Shown here in pieces: positions 13,687 to 20,724 of a stretch of 23,314 bases of DNA. The notes beneath the pieces are model-generated. The model was not told the DNA's origin and did no database searches. It saw nothing but the letters and a program-made list of their open reading frames with translations. The translations under genes and the position numbers were made by a program. The DNA is from an uncultured Hungatella sp. (GTDB lineage Bacteria; Bacillota; Clostridia; Lachnospirales; Lachnospiraceae), in assembly GCA_910577935.1 (NCBI GenBank), contig CAJTOT010000043.1:4010-27323 (forward strand), in the 5' to 3' direction. Every line of letters starts with the position of its first letter. Position 1 is the first letter of the stretch.

Positions 13687-14624
13687 GCAGAATCTACACT
13701 TCCGCCGATGAGCTCATCGGAAAGACGCCTCTCTTGGAACTGACTCATATTGAGAAAGCCCTGGGGCTTAAGGCAAAGGTTGCCGCCAAGCTGGAATATT
13801 TCAATCCTGCCGGTTCTGTGAAGGACCGGGTCGCCAAAGAGATGATTGACCAGGCAGAGGCTCAGGGAAGGCTGACGCCGGACTCGGTGATCATCGAGCC
13901 CACAAGCGGCAACACAGGCATCGGCCTGGCAGCTGTGGCGGCGGCAAGAGGGTATCGGATCATCATCGTGATGCCTGAGACCATGTCCGTGGAGCGCAGA
14001 CAGCTGATGAAAGCCTACGGGGCCGAGCTTGTGCTGACGGAAGGCGCCAAGGGCATGAGGGGCGCCATCGCCAGGGCAGAGGAGCTTGCCGCCCGGATTC
14101 CGGGCAGCTTTATTCCGGGCCAGTTCGTAAATCCCGCCAATCCCAAAGCCCACAGAGAGCATACAGGCCCCGAGATCTATGAGGATACTGACGGCAAGGT
14201 GGATATATTTGTGGCGGGCGTGGGCACGGGAGGAACCATCACCGGCGTGGGAGAGTACCTGAAATCCAGGAATCCCGGTGTCAAGGTGGTGGCGGTGGAG
14301 CCAAAAGCCTCCCCCGTGCTTTCCTCCGGCGCGGCAGGGCCTCACAAGATTCAGGGCATCGGCGCGGGCTTTGTCCCCGACATACTAAACACAGATATTT
14401 ATGATGAGATCATTCGGGTTTCCGACGAGGACGCCTTTCAGGCAGGAAGGATGATGGGAAAAACAGAGGGCGTTCTCGTGGGCATCTCCTCAGGCGCCGC
14501 CCTTTTTGCCGCCGTGGAGCTGGCAAAGCGCCGGGAGAATCAGGGAAAGCTCATCGTGGTTCTGCTGCCCGACACCGGTGACAGATACCTGTCCACGCCG
14601 CTGTTTGCCCAGGGAAAAGAATGA
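13683..14624 (+). CDS. cysK: Cysteine synthase (O-acetylserine sulfhydrylase)
   Basis: A 313-residue cytoplasmic PLP enzyme that makes cysteine from O-acetylserine and sulfide. Lys47 in NPAGSVKDRV is the PLP Schiff-base lysine. TSGNTG (74-79) is the substrate-carboxylate loop, GVGTGGTITG holds the PLP phosphate, and the C-terminal PDTGDRYLSTPLF is typical of CysK. Length is normal and every key block is intact. It is translationally coupled to the upstream MetY relic by ATGA, with AAAGGAGG-like sequence inside that relic's end. The Rrf2 regulator gene follows immediately. Confidence 0.95.
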   Translation: MSRIYTSADELIGKTPLLELTHIEKALGLKAKVAAKLEYFNPAGSVKDRVAKEMIDQAEAQGRLTPDSVIIEPTSGNTGIGLAAVAAARGYRIIIVMPETMSVERRQLMKAYGAELVLTEGAKGMRGAIARAEELAARIPGSFIPGQFVNPANPKAHREHTGPEIYEDTDGKVDIFVAGVGTGGTITGVGEYLKSRNPGVKVVAVEPKASPVLSSGAAGPHKIQGIGAGFVPDILNTDIYDEIIRVSDEDAFQAGRMMGKTEGVLVGISSGAALFAAVELAKRRENQGKLIVVLLPDTGDRYLSTPLFAQGKE

Positions 14625-14625
14625 T

Positions 14626-15030
14626 ATGATGGTGTCTACAAGAGGGAGATACGCGCTGCGCGTGATGATCGATCTGGCGGAGCATTGCCGGGACGGGTAC
14701 ACGCCCATGAAGGTTATCGCAGAGAGGCAGAACATTTCCCTGAAATACTTAGAACAGATCCTGCCGCCGCTGACCAAAAGCGGCATGATTGAGGGATTGC
14801 AGCGAAAGGGCGGAGGATACAGGCTGACCGCCGAGCCCAGCTCCTGCCGGGTGGGGGATATCCTGCGGATCACCGAAGGAGATTTGGCGCCGGTGGCCTG
14901 TCTCGGCTGCGGCGCGAAGGCGTGCGAGCGGGCCGAAATCTGTAAAACGCTTCCCATGTGGCTGGAGTTTTACAAGATGACCAACGCCTATTTCGACGGC
15001 ATTACCTTGGCGGAGCTGATGAATCAATAG
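14626..15030 (+). CDS. Rrf2-family regulator with cysteine cluster (IscR/CymR-like)
   Basis: A 134-residue winged-helix repressor. The N-terminus MMVSTRGRYALRVMIDLAEH and the recognition segment (ISLKYLEQILPPL, KGGGYRLT) are typical of Rrf2 proteins. Residues about 92-107 carry four cysteines in the arrangement C-x2-C-x4-C-x5-C (ACLGCGAKACERAEIC), like the Fe-S ligand region of IscR, so an Fe-S cluster or thiol sensing is plausible. It starts one base after the cysK stop with no separate ribosome site, which suggests coupled translation. As the last gene of a cysteine operon it probably represses that operon from the repeat at 13243. A start at 14629 is equally possible. Confidence 0.88.
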   Translation: MMVSTRGRYALRVMIDLAEHCRDGYTPMKVIAERQNISLKYLEQILPPLTKSGMIEGLQRKGGGYRLTAEPSSCRVGDILRITEGDLAPVACLGCGAKACERAEICKTLPMWLEFYKMTNAYFDGITLAELMNQ

Positions 15031-15040
15031 ACGAAACCTG

Positions 15041-15474
15041 TTAGTTTGCCAGTGCCTCGTGGTATTCGTCCACAAGTTCCTTCATCGTGACAGACCGGAG
15101 GCATGCCGCAAGAGAATCCCGCACTTTGCTGTAGGGCATTTCCAGTACGGTGTGTATGTTTTTCCCAACAGGACACAGCGGAGAGGGCATGGCGTGGACG
15201 CCTATAAACTTTTTGAGGGCATCCGGTTCCACTGCCATACAGACGCGGTACAGCGTGCTCTCTTCCGGGGACAGATTAGCGCGGCTCCGCCTGTACCGGA
15301 CTTTACGGAAAGGATTCCCTCCTTTTTCAGAGCGCTGAGAATATTCCGTATGGTGACGGGACTGCAGCTGGTGGAAAGCGCCAGCAGTTCGCTGGTAACA
15401 CGCTTTTGATTCCCGTATTCATATATAAAAATAAGACAGTGAACGGCGATGGAACATTTGGTGCTGATGTGCAT
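15041..15474 (-). pseudogene. Frameshifted Rrf2-family regulator (YwnA-like)
   Basis: On the minus strand from 15474 the frame reads MHISTKCSIAVHCLIFIYEY, then a winged helix (TSELLALSTSCSPVTIRNIL, LKKEGILSVKSGTGGAAL), and goes off after ICP. The remainder continues in another frame: PEESTLYRVCMAVEPDALKK, SPLCPVGKNIHTVL and VTMKELVDEYHEALAN, ending at 15041. Joining them needs one extra C in the CCCC run near 15269-15273, giving a normal protein of about 144 residues. So a single-base loss in a homopolymer inactivated it, unless it is a sequencing error. The gene is convergent to the IscR-like gene and divergent from a decayed gene at 15624. Confidence 0.8.
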
Positions 15475-15529
15475 AGGGTTGTCCTCCGATTTTGTGACTG
15501 CTGCCATCCTTACTATCCATATCATACCA

Positions 15530-15602
15530 TGATAGTTTTGCGGTGTAAATATTGACACTACAACAATTTTTATCTGTAATGATAAGGTGTAAATCTAAAA
15601 AT
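15530..15602. promoter_or_regulatory. Divergent promoters with shared GTGTAA-type operators
   Basis: Rightward: TTGACA (15552-15557), 17 bases, TGTAAT (15575-15580). Leftward, read on the minus strand: TTTACA, 17 bases, TATGAT, with its -35 near 15544-15549. Both -35 elements fall inside GTGTAAATATTGACAC (about 15543-15557), an imperfect palindrome. A second copy with arms GTGTAA and TTACAC lies at about 15587-15607. This is a classic arrangement for an autoregulated Rrf2 gene and a divergent target. Confidence 0.65.
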
Positions 15603-15623
15603 TACACAAGGAGGATGGATTGC

Positions 15624-15823
15624 ATGGGATTTGCGCAGGTGATTTTTCAGTTTGTGTTTTTGAGCCCCGGGATGTGGTGCTGATCGCTCTGCCGTCGCAT
15701 GCGCTGTGTGGCGAGATGTCCTAGTCAGCGAGAAAGGTCAACGGCGCCATGGTGGCGGCTGCGTCCCTGGCGCTTAAAAGCGTCTGTTCTGTCAGGAAGG
15801 ACTGTGAACTGTTCATGGATTGA
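15624..15823 (+). pseudogene. Decayed target gene of the divergent Rrf2 regulator
   Basis: A strong AAGGAGGATGG precedes an ATG at 15624, but the frame (MGFAQVIFQFVFLSPGMWC) ends after 19 codons. Other frames continue with protein-like pieces: EPRDVVLIALPSHALCGEMS to a TAG at about 15720, then VNGAMVAAASLALKSVCSVR and KDCELFMD to a TGA. The pieces look like one small gene broken by a deletion or shift and a stop. I do not recognise the family. Divergent partners of YwnA-like Rrf2 genes are often small redox or cofactor-related proteins, but that is only context. Confidence 0.4.
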
Positions 15824-15847
15824 AAAATCCAGGGGATTTGATATAAT
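15820..15847 (+). promoter_or_regulatory. Promoter of the small 61-residue protein
   Basis: TTGAAA (15820-15825), 16 bases, and an extended -10 TGATATAAT (-10 TATAAT at 15842-15847). It lies 85 bases before the gene at 15933. Confidence 0.65.
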
Positions 15848-15932
15848 GAGTATTGTGGGAGCGCAAAGCCTTATGCCCCCAACATCATAATATAGAAAAG
15901 AACAGAACCATAGCAGAGAGGGAGAAGATTTC

Positions 15933-16118
15933 ATGACGGAAAAAGAAATGATGCAGAAAAACGTTGAAGAGTTTGCGCGATTGCAGAAGTACATGGTTTT
16001 AACTGAAGATAAAGAGTCGGCGGCATACAGAGAAATGAAGGGACGCTATATCGAGTTGAAAGTAATCCTTTCCGCGTCAGGCATAAATCTTACAGAGCTT
16101 GACATAATTAAAGAGTAG
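15933..16118 (+). CDS. Small conserved-looking cytoplasmic protein, unknown function
   Basis: A 61-residue acidic/basic helical protein starting MTEKEMMQKNVEEFARLQKY. The hydrophobic pattern suggests two or three amphipathic helices (MMQKNVEEFARLQKY, YREMKGRYIELKVILSASG) and there is no membrane segment. GAGAGGGAGAAG lies 8-18 bases before the ATG. It has its own promoter and a perfect terminator, making it a complete single-gene unit amid relics, which supports it being real. I do not recognise a family. Confidence 0.7.
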   Translation: MTEKEMMQKNVEEFARLQKYMVLTEDKESAAYREMKGRYIELKVILSASGINLTELDIIKE

Positions 16119-16156
16119 AAAGAACCGGGGATTGATCAGCATCGGAGGCTGAATAA

Positions 16157-16194
16157 GCAGGCAGAAAAGAAAAAATTTCTGCCTGCTTTTGTTT
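16157..16194 (+). terminator. Strong rho-independent terminator
   Basis: GCAGGCAGAAA (16157-16167) pairs perfectly with TTTCTGCCTGC (16176-16186) around an A-rich 8-base loop, followed by TTTTGTTT. It ends the 61-residue protein unit. A-runs on the other side would let it work in both directions. Confidence 0.92.
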
Positions 16195-16403
16195 GCCCGG
16201 CATGGGAATTCTCTAACGGGTGCAGGTCCCGAGTGCGCGTAGGCAGCGACGAAGCACATAGCTGAACAGATGAGTTTTATAAACGATTCATCAAAATAGG
16301 GGAAATCGCGGAAGCGACCAAGAGTGAGGTCAAGCAGGCGGCGGCCCAGAAGATGAATCCCCTGCAGAGGCAGCCCTGCCATTTGTTTTGGCGTTCACTA
16401 TAA
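16195..16403 (+). other. Non-coding stretch with an unrecognised coding fragment
   Basis: No intact gene is visible. A stop-to-stop frame at 16266-16403 reads TDEFYKRFIKIGEIAEATKS, EVKQAAAQKMNPLQRQ and then CHLFWRSL, which looks like a fragment of a helical protein but has no start or ribosome site. The part before it (about 16200-16265, with TGCGCGTAGGCAGCGACGAA) is GC-rich and structured-looking. It could be a remnant of a repeated RNA-type element; I cannot name it. Confidence 0.25.
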
Positions 16404-16407
16404 GCCA

Positions 16408-16436
16408 TTGACGGAATTTGGGGGGTAGTGTAAAAT
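16408..16436 (+). promoter_or_regulatory. Promoter of the DUF1848-MATE operon
   Basis: TTGACG (16408-16413), 17 bases and TAAAAT (16431-16436), 75 bases before the DUF1848 start. Confidence 0.7.
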
Positions 16437-16510
16437 GTTGTCAGGACAATCTGCTTTCCCCGGCAGGGGAAGGGCGGCATTAAGTCAGAGGGAGGAGAGG
16501 ACAAAGGGAG

Positions 16511-17446
16511 ATGATATTGAACACGGGGAGCAGGACGGATATACCGGCATATTACAGCCGGTGGTTCTGTAATCGCATCAGGGAGGGCTTTGTGCTGGTC
16601 CGCAACCCCTTCTATCCGTCCCAGGTCACAAGATACCGGTTAACCCCGGAGGTTATCGATGTCCTGGTATTTTGCACCAAGAATCCCGAGCCCATGCTTC
16701 AGGAGCTGGAGCTGCTCTCGCCATACACCTGTTTCTGGTTTGTGACCATCACCCCCTACGGAAAAGACGTGGAGCCCTGCGTGCCGCCTAAGGAGAAGGT
16801 GATGGAAAGCCTGAAGCGGCTGCGGGAGAGCGTGGGGACTGACAGGGTCAGCTGGAGGTATGACCCGGTATTTGTCACGGAACAATATTCTGTGGAGTAC
16901 CACATCAGGGAGTTTGCCGGGATGGCGGATGCCCTGAGGGGATATACCGGCCAGTGCGTGGTTAGCTTTCTCGATTTATATGAGAAGACAAAGCGCAATT
17001 TTCCCGCGGCCAGGGAGGTGACAAGGCAGGAGCAGGAGACGCTGACAGGGGAGTTTGCCAGGGCGGCGGCCAGGAATCACATGCAGATCCATCTCTGCTG
17101 TGAAAATGAATCCCTGGTCAGGGACCATGTGGACGCCGGAGGCTGTATGTCCAAGGAGGTTCTGGAGCAGGCGGCGGGGTGCAGGCTCCGGGTTCCGAAG
17201 CGGCGGTATGTCAGACAGGAATGCAGCTGTCTTCTGGGAGCGGACATCGGGGCGTACAACACCTGCGGACACGGGTGTCTGTACTGCTATGCCAACTACG
17301 ACAGAAAGACGGTTCTGCGCAATATGGAATGTCACGATGTACATTCGCCGTTTCTTGTGGGGCGTGGCCAGGAGGGGGATGTGATCAGGGACGCCAGGCA
17401 GGAGTCCTGGAGAGACGGACAGATGAGTCTGTTTGATATGGTGTGA
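16511..17446 (+). CDS. DUF1848 family protein with C-terminal CxxxCxxC motif
   Basis: A 311-residue cytoplasmic protein matching the DUF1848 pattern: N-terminal SRTDIPAYYSRWF, VLVFCTKNPEPM and FVTITPYGKDVEP, and a central FLDLYEKTKRN. Near the C-terminus are Cys238 and Cys240, then TCGHGCLYCYAN with Cys252, Cys256 and Cys259. This is exactly the C-x3-C-x2-C spacing of radical SAM [4Fe-4S] sites, placed at the end rather than the beginning of the fold. The family has no established reaction known to me. Cluster binding and a radical SAM-like or photolyase-like chemistry are inferences. GGAGG and AAAGGGAG precede the ATG. The MATE exporter gene starts 66 bp downstream, probably in the same transcript. 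Confidence 0.85.
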   Translation: MILNTGSRTDIPAYYSRWFCNRIREGFVLVRNPFYPSQVTRYRLTPEVIDVLVFCTKNPEPMLQELELLSPYTCFWFVTITPYGKDVEPCVPPKEKVMESLKRLRESVGTDRVSWRYDPVFVTEQYSVEYHIREFAGMADALRGYTGQCVVSFLDLYEKTKRNFPAAREVTRQEQETLTGEFARAAARNHMQIHLCCENESLVRDHVDAGGCMSKEVLEQAAGCRLRVPKRRYVRQECSCLLGADIGAYNTCGHGCLYCYANYDRKTVLRNMECHDVHSPFLVGRGQEGDVIRDARQESWRDGQMSLFDMV

Positions 17447-17512
17447 GACGCGGCGGGGAGTAAAAGCCGCGGATGAAATACAGAGCAATAAAGGAAACAA
17501 GGAGATGGAGAG

Positions 17513-18853
17513 ATGAACAAAGACCTGACGGAAGGACCGGTTATGAAATCTATGCTGCTGTTTGCGGTTCCCATGATCCTGGGAAACCTGCTGCAGCAGT
17601 GCTACAATGTGGCGGATACCCTGATTGTGGGGCAGTTTCTTGGGAAGAACGCCCTGGCGGCAGTGGGCTCCTCCTTCACCTTGATGACGTTTCTGACTTC
17701 CATTTTGCTGGGACTGTGTATGGGCAGCGGCGCGCTGTTCTCCATCCGCTTCGGCCAGAAGGACGAAGCGGGGTTAAAGGAGAGCATATGCGCCTCCTTC
17801 GCGCTCATCGGGGCCGCGGCCGTGGCGCTCAACGTCTTGGCGTTCGCCTGCCTGGATTTTGTCCGGGTCTTCCTCCAGGTGCCGGAGGAGGTGTGGGGGT
17901 CCATGAGGGAATATCTGGCGGTTATTTTCGGCGGCATCGCCGCCACGTTTTTGTATAACTATTTCGCGTCATTTCTGCGGGCGGTGGGAAATTCTGTGGT
18001 GCCCCTGATATTTCTGGCAGTCTCCGCTGTGCTGAACATCATTCTTGATCTGTGGTTTGTGCTGGGGCTTGGAAGAGGTGTGGCGGGAGCGGCGGAGGCC
18101 ACGGTGATCGCCCAGTACGCGTCAGGAGTCGGAATCACCCTGTATTCCATGGTAAAATGCCCGGAGCTTCGGGTTTTTGGGCAGGGAATCAGGGTGAGGT
18201 GGAGGTGTGTAAAAGAGATTGCCGGTTTTTCCATTCTGACCTGTGTTCAGCAGTCGGTCATGAATCTGGGAATCCTCATGGTCCAGGGGCTTGTCAACAG
18301 CTTCGGCCCCACGGTCATGGCGGCGTTCGCGGCGGCGGTTAAGATCGACGCCTTCGCCTACATGCCGGTACAGGACTTCGGAAACGCGTTCTCCACATTT
18401 ATCGCCCAGAATTACGGCGCCAGGAAGGCGGAGCGCATCCGCGCCGGCCTGAAGGGCGCCATCCTGGCGTCTATGAGTTTTTGCGTGGCGGTCTCTGCCC
18501 TGGTATGGATCTTTGCCCGTCCTCTGATGGGACTGTTTGTGGAGGCAAAGGAGGCAGAGACCATATGGGAAGGTGTCCGCTATCTGCGGGTGGAGGGCGC
18601 TTTTTACTGCGGAATCGGCTGTCTGTTTTTGCTCTACGGCCTGTACAGGGCCCTTGGAAAGCCGGGGATGAGCGTGGTGCTCACGGTTATTTCTCTGGGG
18701 ACCCGGGTGGCGCTGGCATATGTGCTCTCCCCAATTCCCTTCTTCGGAGTGACCGGTATCTGGTGGTCCGTGCCTATCGGATGGTTCCTGGCGGATACGG
18801 CGGGGATTTTGTATTATGTAGTCCGCAGGAGGCAGCTGCTCTCCTGGAACTGA
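17513..18853 (+). CDS. MATE family multidrug/toxin exporter
   Basis: A 446-residue inner-membrane protein with about 12 membrane segments in two homologous halves, the standard size. It starts MNKDLTEGPVMKSMLLFAVP. Typical MATE features are PMILGNLLQQCYNVADTLIV at the start of half one, the VGSSFTLMTFL segment, and FGPTVMAAFAAAVKIDAFAY and GLYRALGKPGMS in half two. It exports cationic compounds or metabolites using Na+ or H+ gradients; the substrate is unknown. AAGGAGATGG lies 5 bases before the ATG. It is downstream of the DUF1848 gene. The gene ends 53 bp from the convergent cellulase gene, with CTGCCGGC/GCCGGCAG arms (18863-18906) that could form a shared hairpin lacking T-tracts. Confidence 0.93.
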   Translation: MNKDLTEGPVMKSMLLFAVPMILGNLLQQCYNVADTLIVGQFLGKNALAAVGSSFTLMTFLTSILLGLCMGSGALFSIRFGQKDEAGLKESICASFALIGAAAVALNVLAFACLDFVRVFLQVPEEVWGSMREYLAVIFGGIAATFLYNYFASFLRAVGNSVVPLIFLAVSAVLNIILDLWFVLGLGRGVAGAAEATVIAQYASGVGITLYSMVKCPELRVFGQGIRVRWRCVKEIAGFSILTCVQQSVMNLGILMVQGLVNSFGPTVMAAFAAAVKIDAFAYMPVQDFGNAFSTFIAQNYGARKAERIRAGLKGAILASMSFCVAVSALVWIFARPLMGLFVEAKEAETIWEGVRYLRVEGAFYCGIGCLFLLYGLYRALGKPGMSVVLTVISLGTRVALAYVLSPIPFFGVTGIWWSVPIGWFLADTAGILYYVVRRRQLLSWN

Positions 18854-18906
18854 CCTGCCGGCGGGGGGCGTGTGCCAGGGAATGCCCGGCGGCGGCCGGC
18901 AGCCGG

Positions 18907-20463
18907 TTAGTCAAATTTGATAATAAACCCGATGTCGCTGACCGTGCCGCCGGCGGAGATGTCGCGGTTGTAATCCATAGAGGTGATGCGGAGGCTGTTC
19001 TGCCGGGCGCTGTACTGGCCGTTCCAGCCGTTTACCAGCGTAAACCTCCCGGGAAGGAGAAGCTCCACAGACCAGCCGGAGCAGTTGCTGCCGGAGATAT
19101 TGCGGATGGTCAGCGTGTACTGGCATACCTGATGCTCCTGCTCAAGCCACTGTGTCACCAGCTTCCCTGTGATCTCAAAGGAATCGGTGGTGACGGAAAA
19201 GTCTGACCCGGCGCCTGGGTCTGCGGCGGCGGATGAAGATGTCTCATGGTTTTTTTCGGTCTCCTGGTCTCTCTGAGACCGGGGGGAGGTTTCGGCTTCC
19301 CCGCTCTCATAAGACGCCGGGAGCTGTTTGTCTGTCAGCATGTCGTGGAGCCATTTGCCGGATTCGCTCAAGTCGCTTTCCAAAAAACCGCTGGTCTTTG
19401 CGCAGGAACTGTTTAAAATGGCAGAGGTCTCGTTCTTGTTGGAGAGGTTCCACGCCACGTAGCTGATTTGATTTTGATTCATCAGGTTTATCCACTGTTC
19501 TGCCTGGGCTCTGTCGATGCCTCCGCTTCCGCTGGCGTCGCAGATGCCGTATTCGGTCACAAAGACGGGGAGGCCGGCCTGAACCGCGGACGTCAGCTTG
19601 TTCCGCAGCTCGTCTTTGTGGGTGGCGGCGTAGAAGTGGAGGGAGTACATGATATTGTCGAACCCTGTAACCGGGGATCTGGCCGCCTCGTCCACATACT
19701 GGGACCAGTTGGGCGTTCCCACGATGATCACCCCATCCTTGTCATTCCTGCGGATGATATCAATGATGGTGTTGGCGTAGGCCTTTATATCGTCCCAGCT
19801 CGTCCCTCCGTTGGGCTCGTTGCAGATCTCGTAGAGGACATTGTTGTGGTCGGCGTATGTGCGGGACATCTCGTCGAAGAACATGCGGGCCTCGTCGATG
19901 TGCTCATTGGGATTTGAGTCGGACAGGATGTGCCAGTCGATGATGACATACATGTCCTGGCTGGTGGCGTACCTGACCCCGTTGTGAATCAGGGCTTTGA
20001 GCTGGTTCTGGTCGCCCCCGGCGCAGTATCCGTTGTATTCGGCGGTGTACAGAGCGAGACGTATGACGTTCACGTCCCACTGGGTCTTGAGCTGGGCGAA
20101 GCACTTCTCGTTGACATAGTCCGGAAACCATGCCAGGCCGTGGGTGCTGATTCCCTTTAACTGCACGGGATTTCCGTCGCTGCCGCACAGCTTTGCCCCC
20201 TCCACATGGAGGGCTCCGGTGACGGACGGAGAGGGGATGGACGGGGAGGGGCTGGAGGCTTGCGTATCCCCAAGGGGGGAGGTCTCCAGCCGCCGCTGGG
20301 CGGGGGTGATCCCGGCTGTCGGTTCCGCAGCCGCTTCCGTCTGATTTTCGGAAGACCAATTCTGCCCCGCCGTTTCTGACACTGCCGGGCCGCGGCAGCC
20401 CCAGAGGGAGCATGCCGACAGCGCCAGGAGGACAAGCGCCCCGGGAATGATTTTCATCTTCAT
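18907..20463 (-). CDS. Surface lipoprotein endoglucanase, GH5 catalytic domain plus CBM2-like module
   Basis: A 518-residue exported cellulase. The signal peptide ends in lipobox LSAC (Cys18; a second candidate is Cys23), so it is tethered to the cell surface. A Pro/Ser-rich linker (about 25-82) leads to a GH5 subfamily-2-like TIM barrel (about 83-378), with NVIRLALYT, VIIDWHIL, acid/base Glu216 in YEICNEPN, SLHFYAAT and nucleophile Glu304 in VFVTEYG. A second linker (about 385-425) joins a beta-rich CBM2-like module (about 433-518; GWSVELLLPG, NGWNGQYSA, SAGGTVSDIGF) with Trp464 and Trp480 as likely cellulose contacts. It cuts internal beta-1,4 bonds of cellulose or related glucans. The ATG at 20463 follows AGGAAGG. 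It stands alone on the minus strand. Confidence 0.93.
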   Translation of the reverse strand: MKMKIIPGALVLLALSACSLWGCRGPAVSETAGQNWSSENQTEAAAEPTAGITPAQRRLETSPLGDTQASSPSPSIPSPSVTGALHVEGAKLCGSDGNPVQLKGISTHGLAWFPDYVNEKCFAQLKTQWDVNVIRLALYTAEYNGYCAGGDQNQLKALIHNGVRYATSQDMYVIIDWHILSDSNPNEHIDEARMFFDEMSRTYADHNNVLYEICNEPNGGTSWDDIKAYANTIIDIIRRNDKDGVIIVGTPNWSQYVDEAARSPVTGFDNIMYSLHFYAATHKDELRNKLTSAVQAGLPVFVTEYGICDASGSGGIDRAQAEQWINLMNQNQISYVAWNLSNKNETSAILNSSCAKTSGFLESDLSESGKWLHDMLTDKQLPASYESGEAETSPRSQRDQETEKNHETSSSAAADPGAGSDFSVTTDSFEITGKLVTQWLEQEHQVCQYTLTIRNISGSNCSGWSVELLLPGRFTLVNGWNGQYSARQNSLRITSMDYNRDISAGGTVSDIGFIIKFD

Positions 20464-20648
20464 AAATTTACCTTCCTTTTCAAAAATCGTTTGACTGATA
20501 TGATGCTGAGGCCGAAAGTGTCTGCTGCCTCTGACATCATGATATAACATTCAGATGGAAAAGTCTATGTGTTTCACAAGTCTATGTCTCACAAATCTCA
20601 GCGCTTGGTTACTGTTATCGGTTATGCGCTGTCACAGCCCGATAGTCA
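20464..20648 (-). promoter_or_regulatory. Upstream region of the cellulase gene
   Basis: No gene is seen. On the minus strand TGTTATATC (about 20546-20554) is a possible extended -10. Between it and the start lies an imperfect hairpin (about 20503-20541) with GAGGC/GCCTC and TGATG/CATCA arms. It could be an operator or a 5' UTR structure. A 5' leader of about 80 bases would result. Confidence 0.35.
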
Positions 20649-20677
20649 TTGTATTTTCCGTCCGTTTCATCTATAAT
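20649..20677 (+). promoter_or_regulatory. Promoter of the TSUP exporter gene
   Basis: TTGTAT (20649-20654), 17 bases and TATAAT (20672-20677), 47 bases before the ATG. It is divergent from the cellulase gene. Confidence 0.72.
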
Positions 20678-20724
20678 AAAGATTGTCCGTTTATTTCATA
20701 TGCTCTCAGGAAGGAGACAATCTG

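Noticed and set aside
16195..16265. Possible group II intron or other ribozyme fragment around TGCGCGTAGGCAGCGACGAA
   Set aside because: No domain V-like hairpin, reverse transcriptase or boundaries could be found, so it is not called as an intron.
17473..17958. Alternative plus-frame ORF over the start of the MATE gene
   Set aside because: The MATE frame has the ribosome site and family motifs; the alternative is a shadow.
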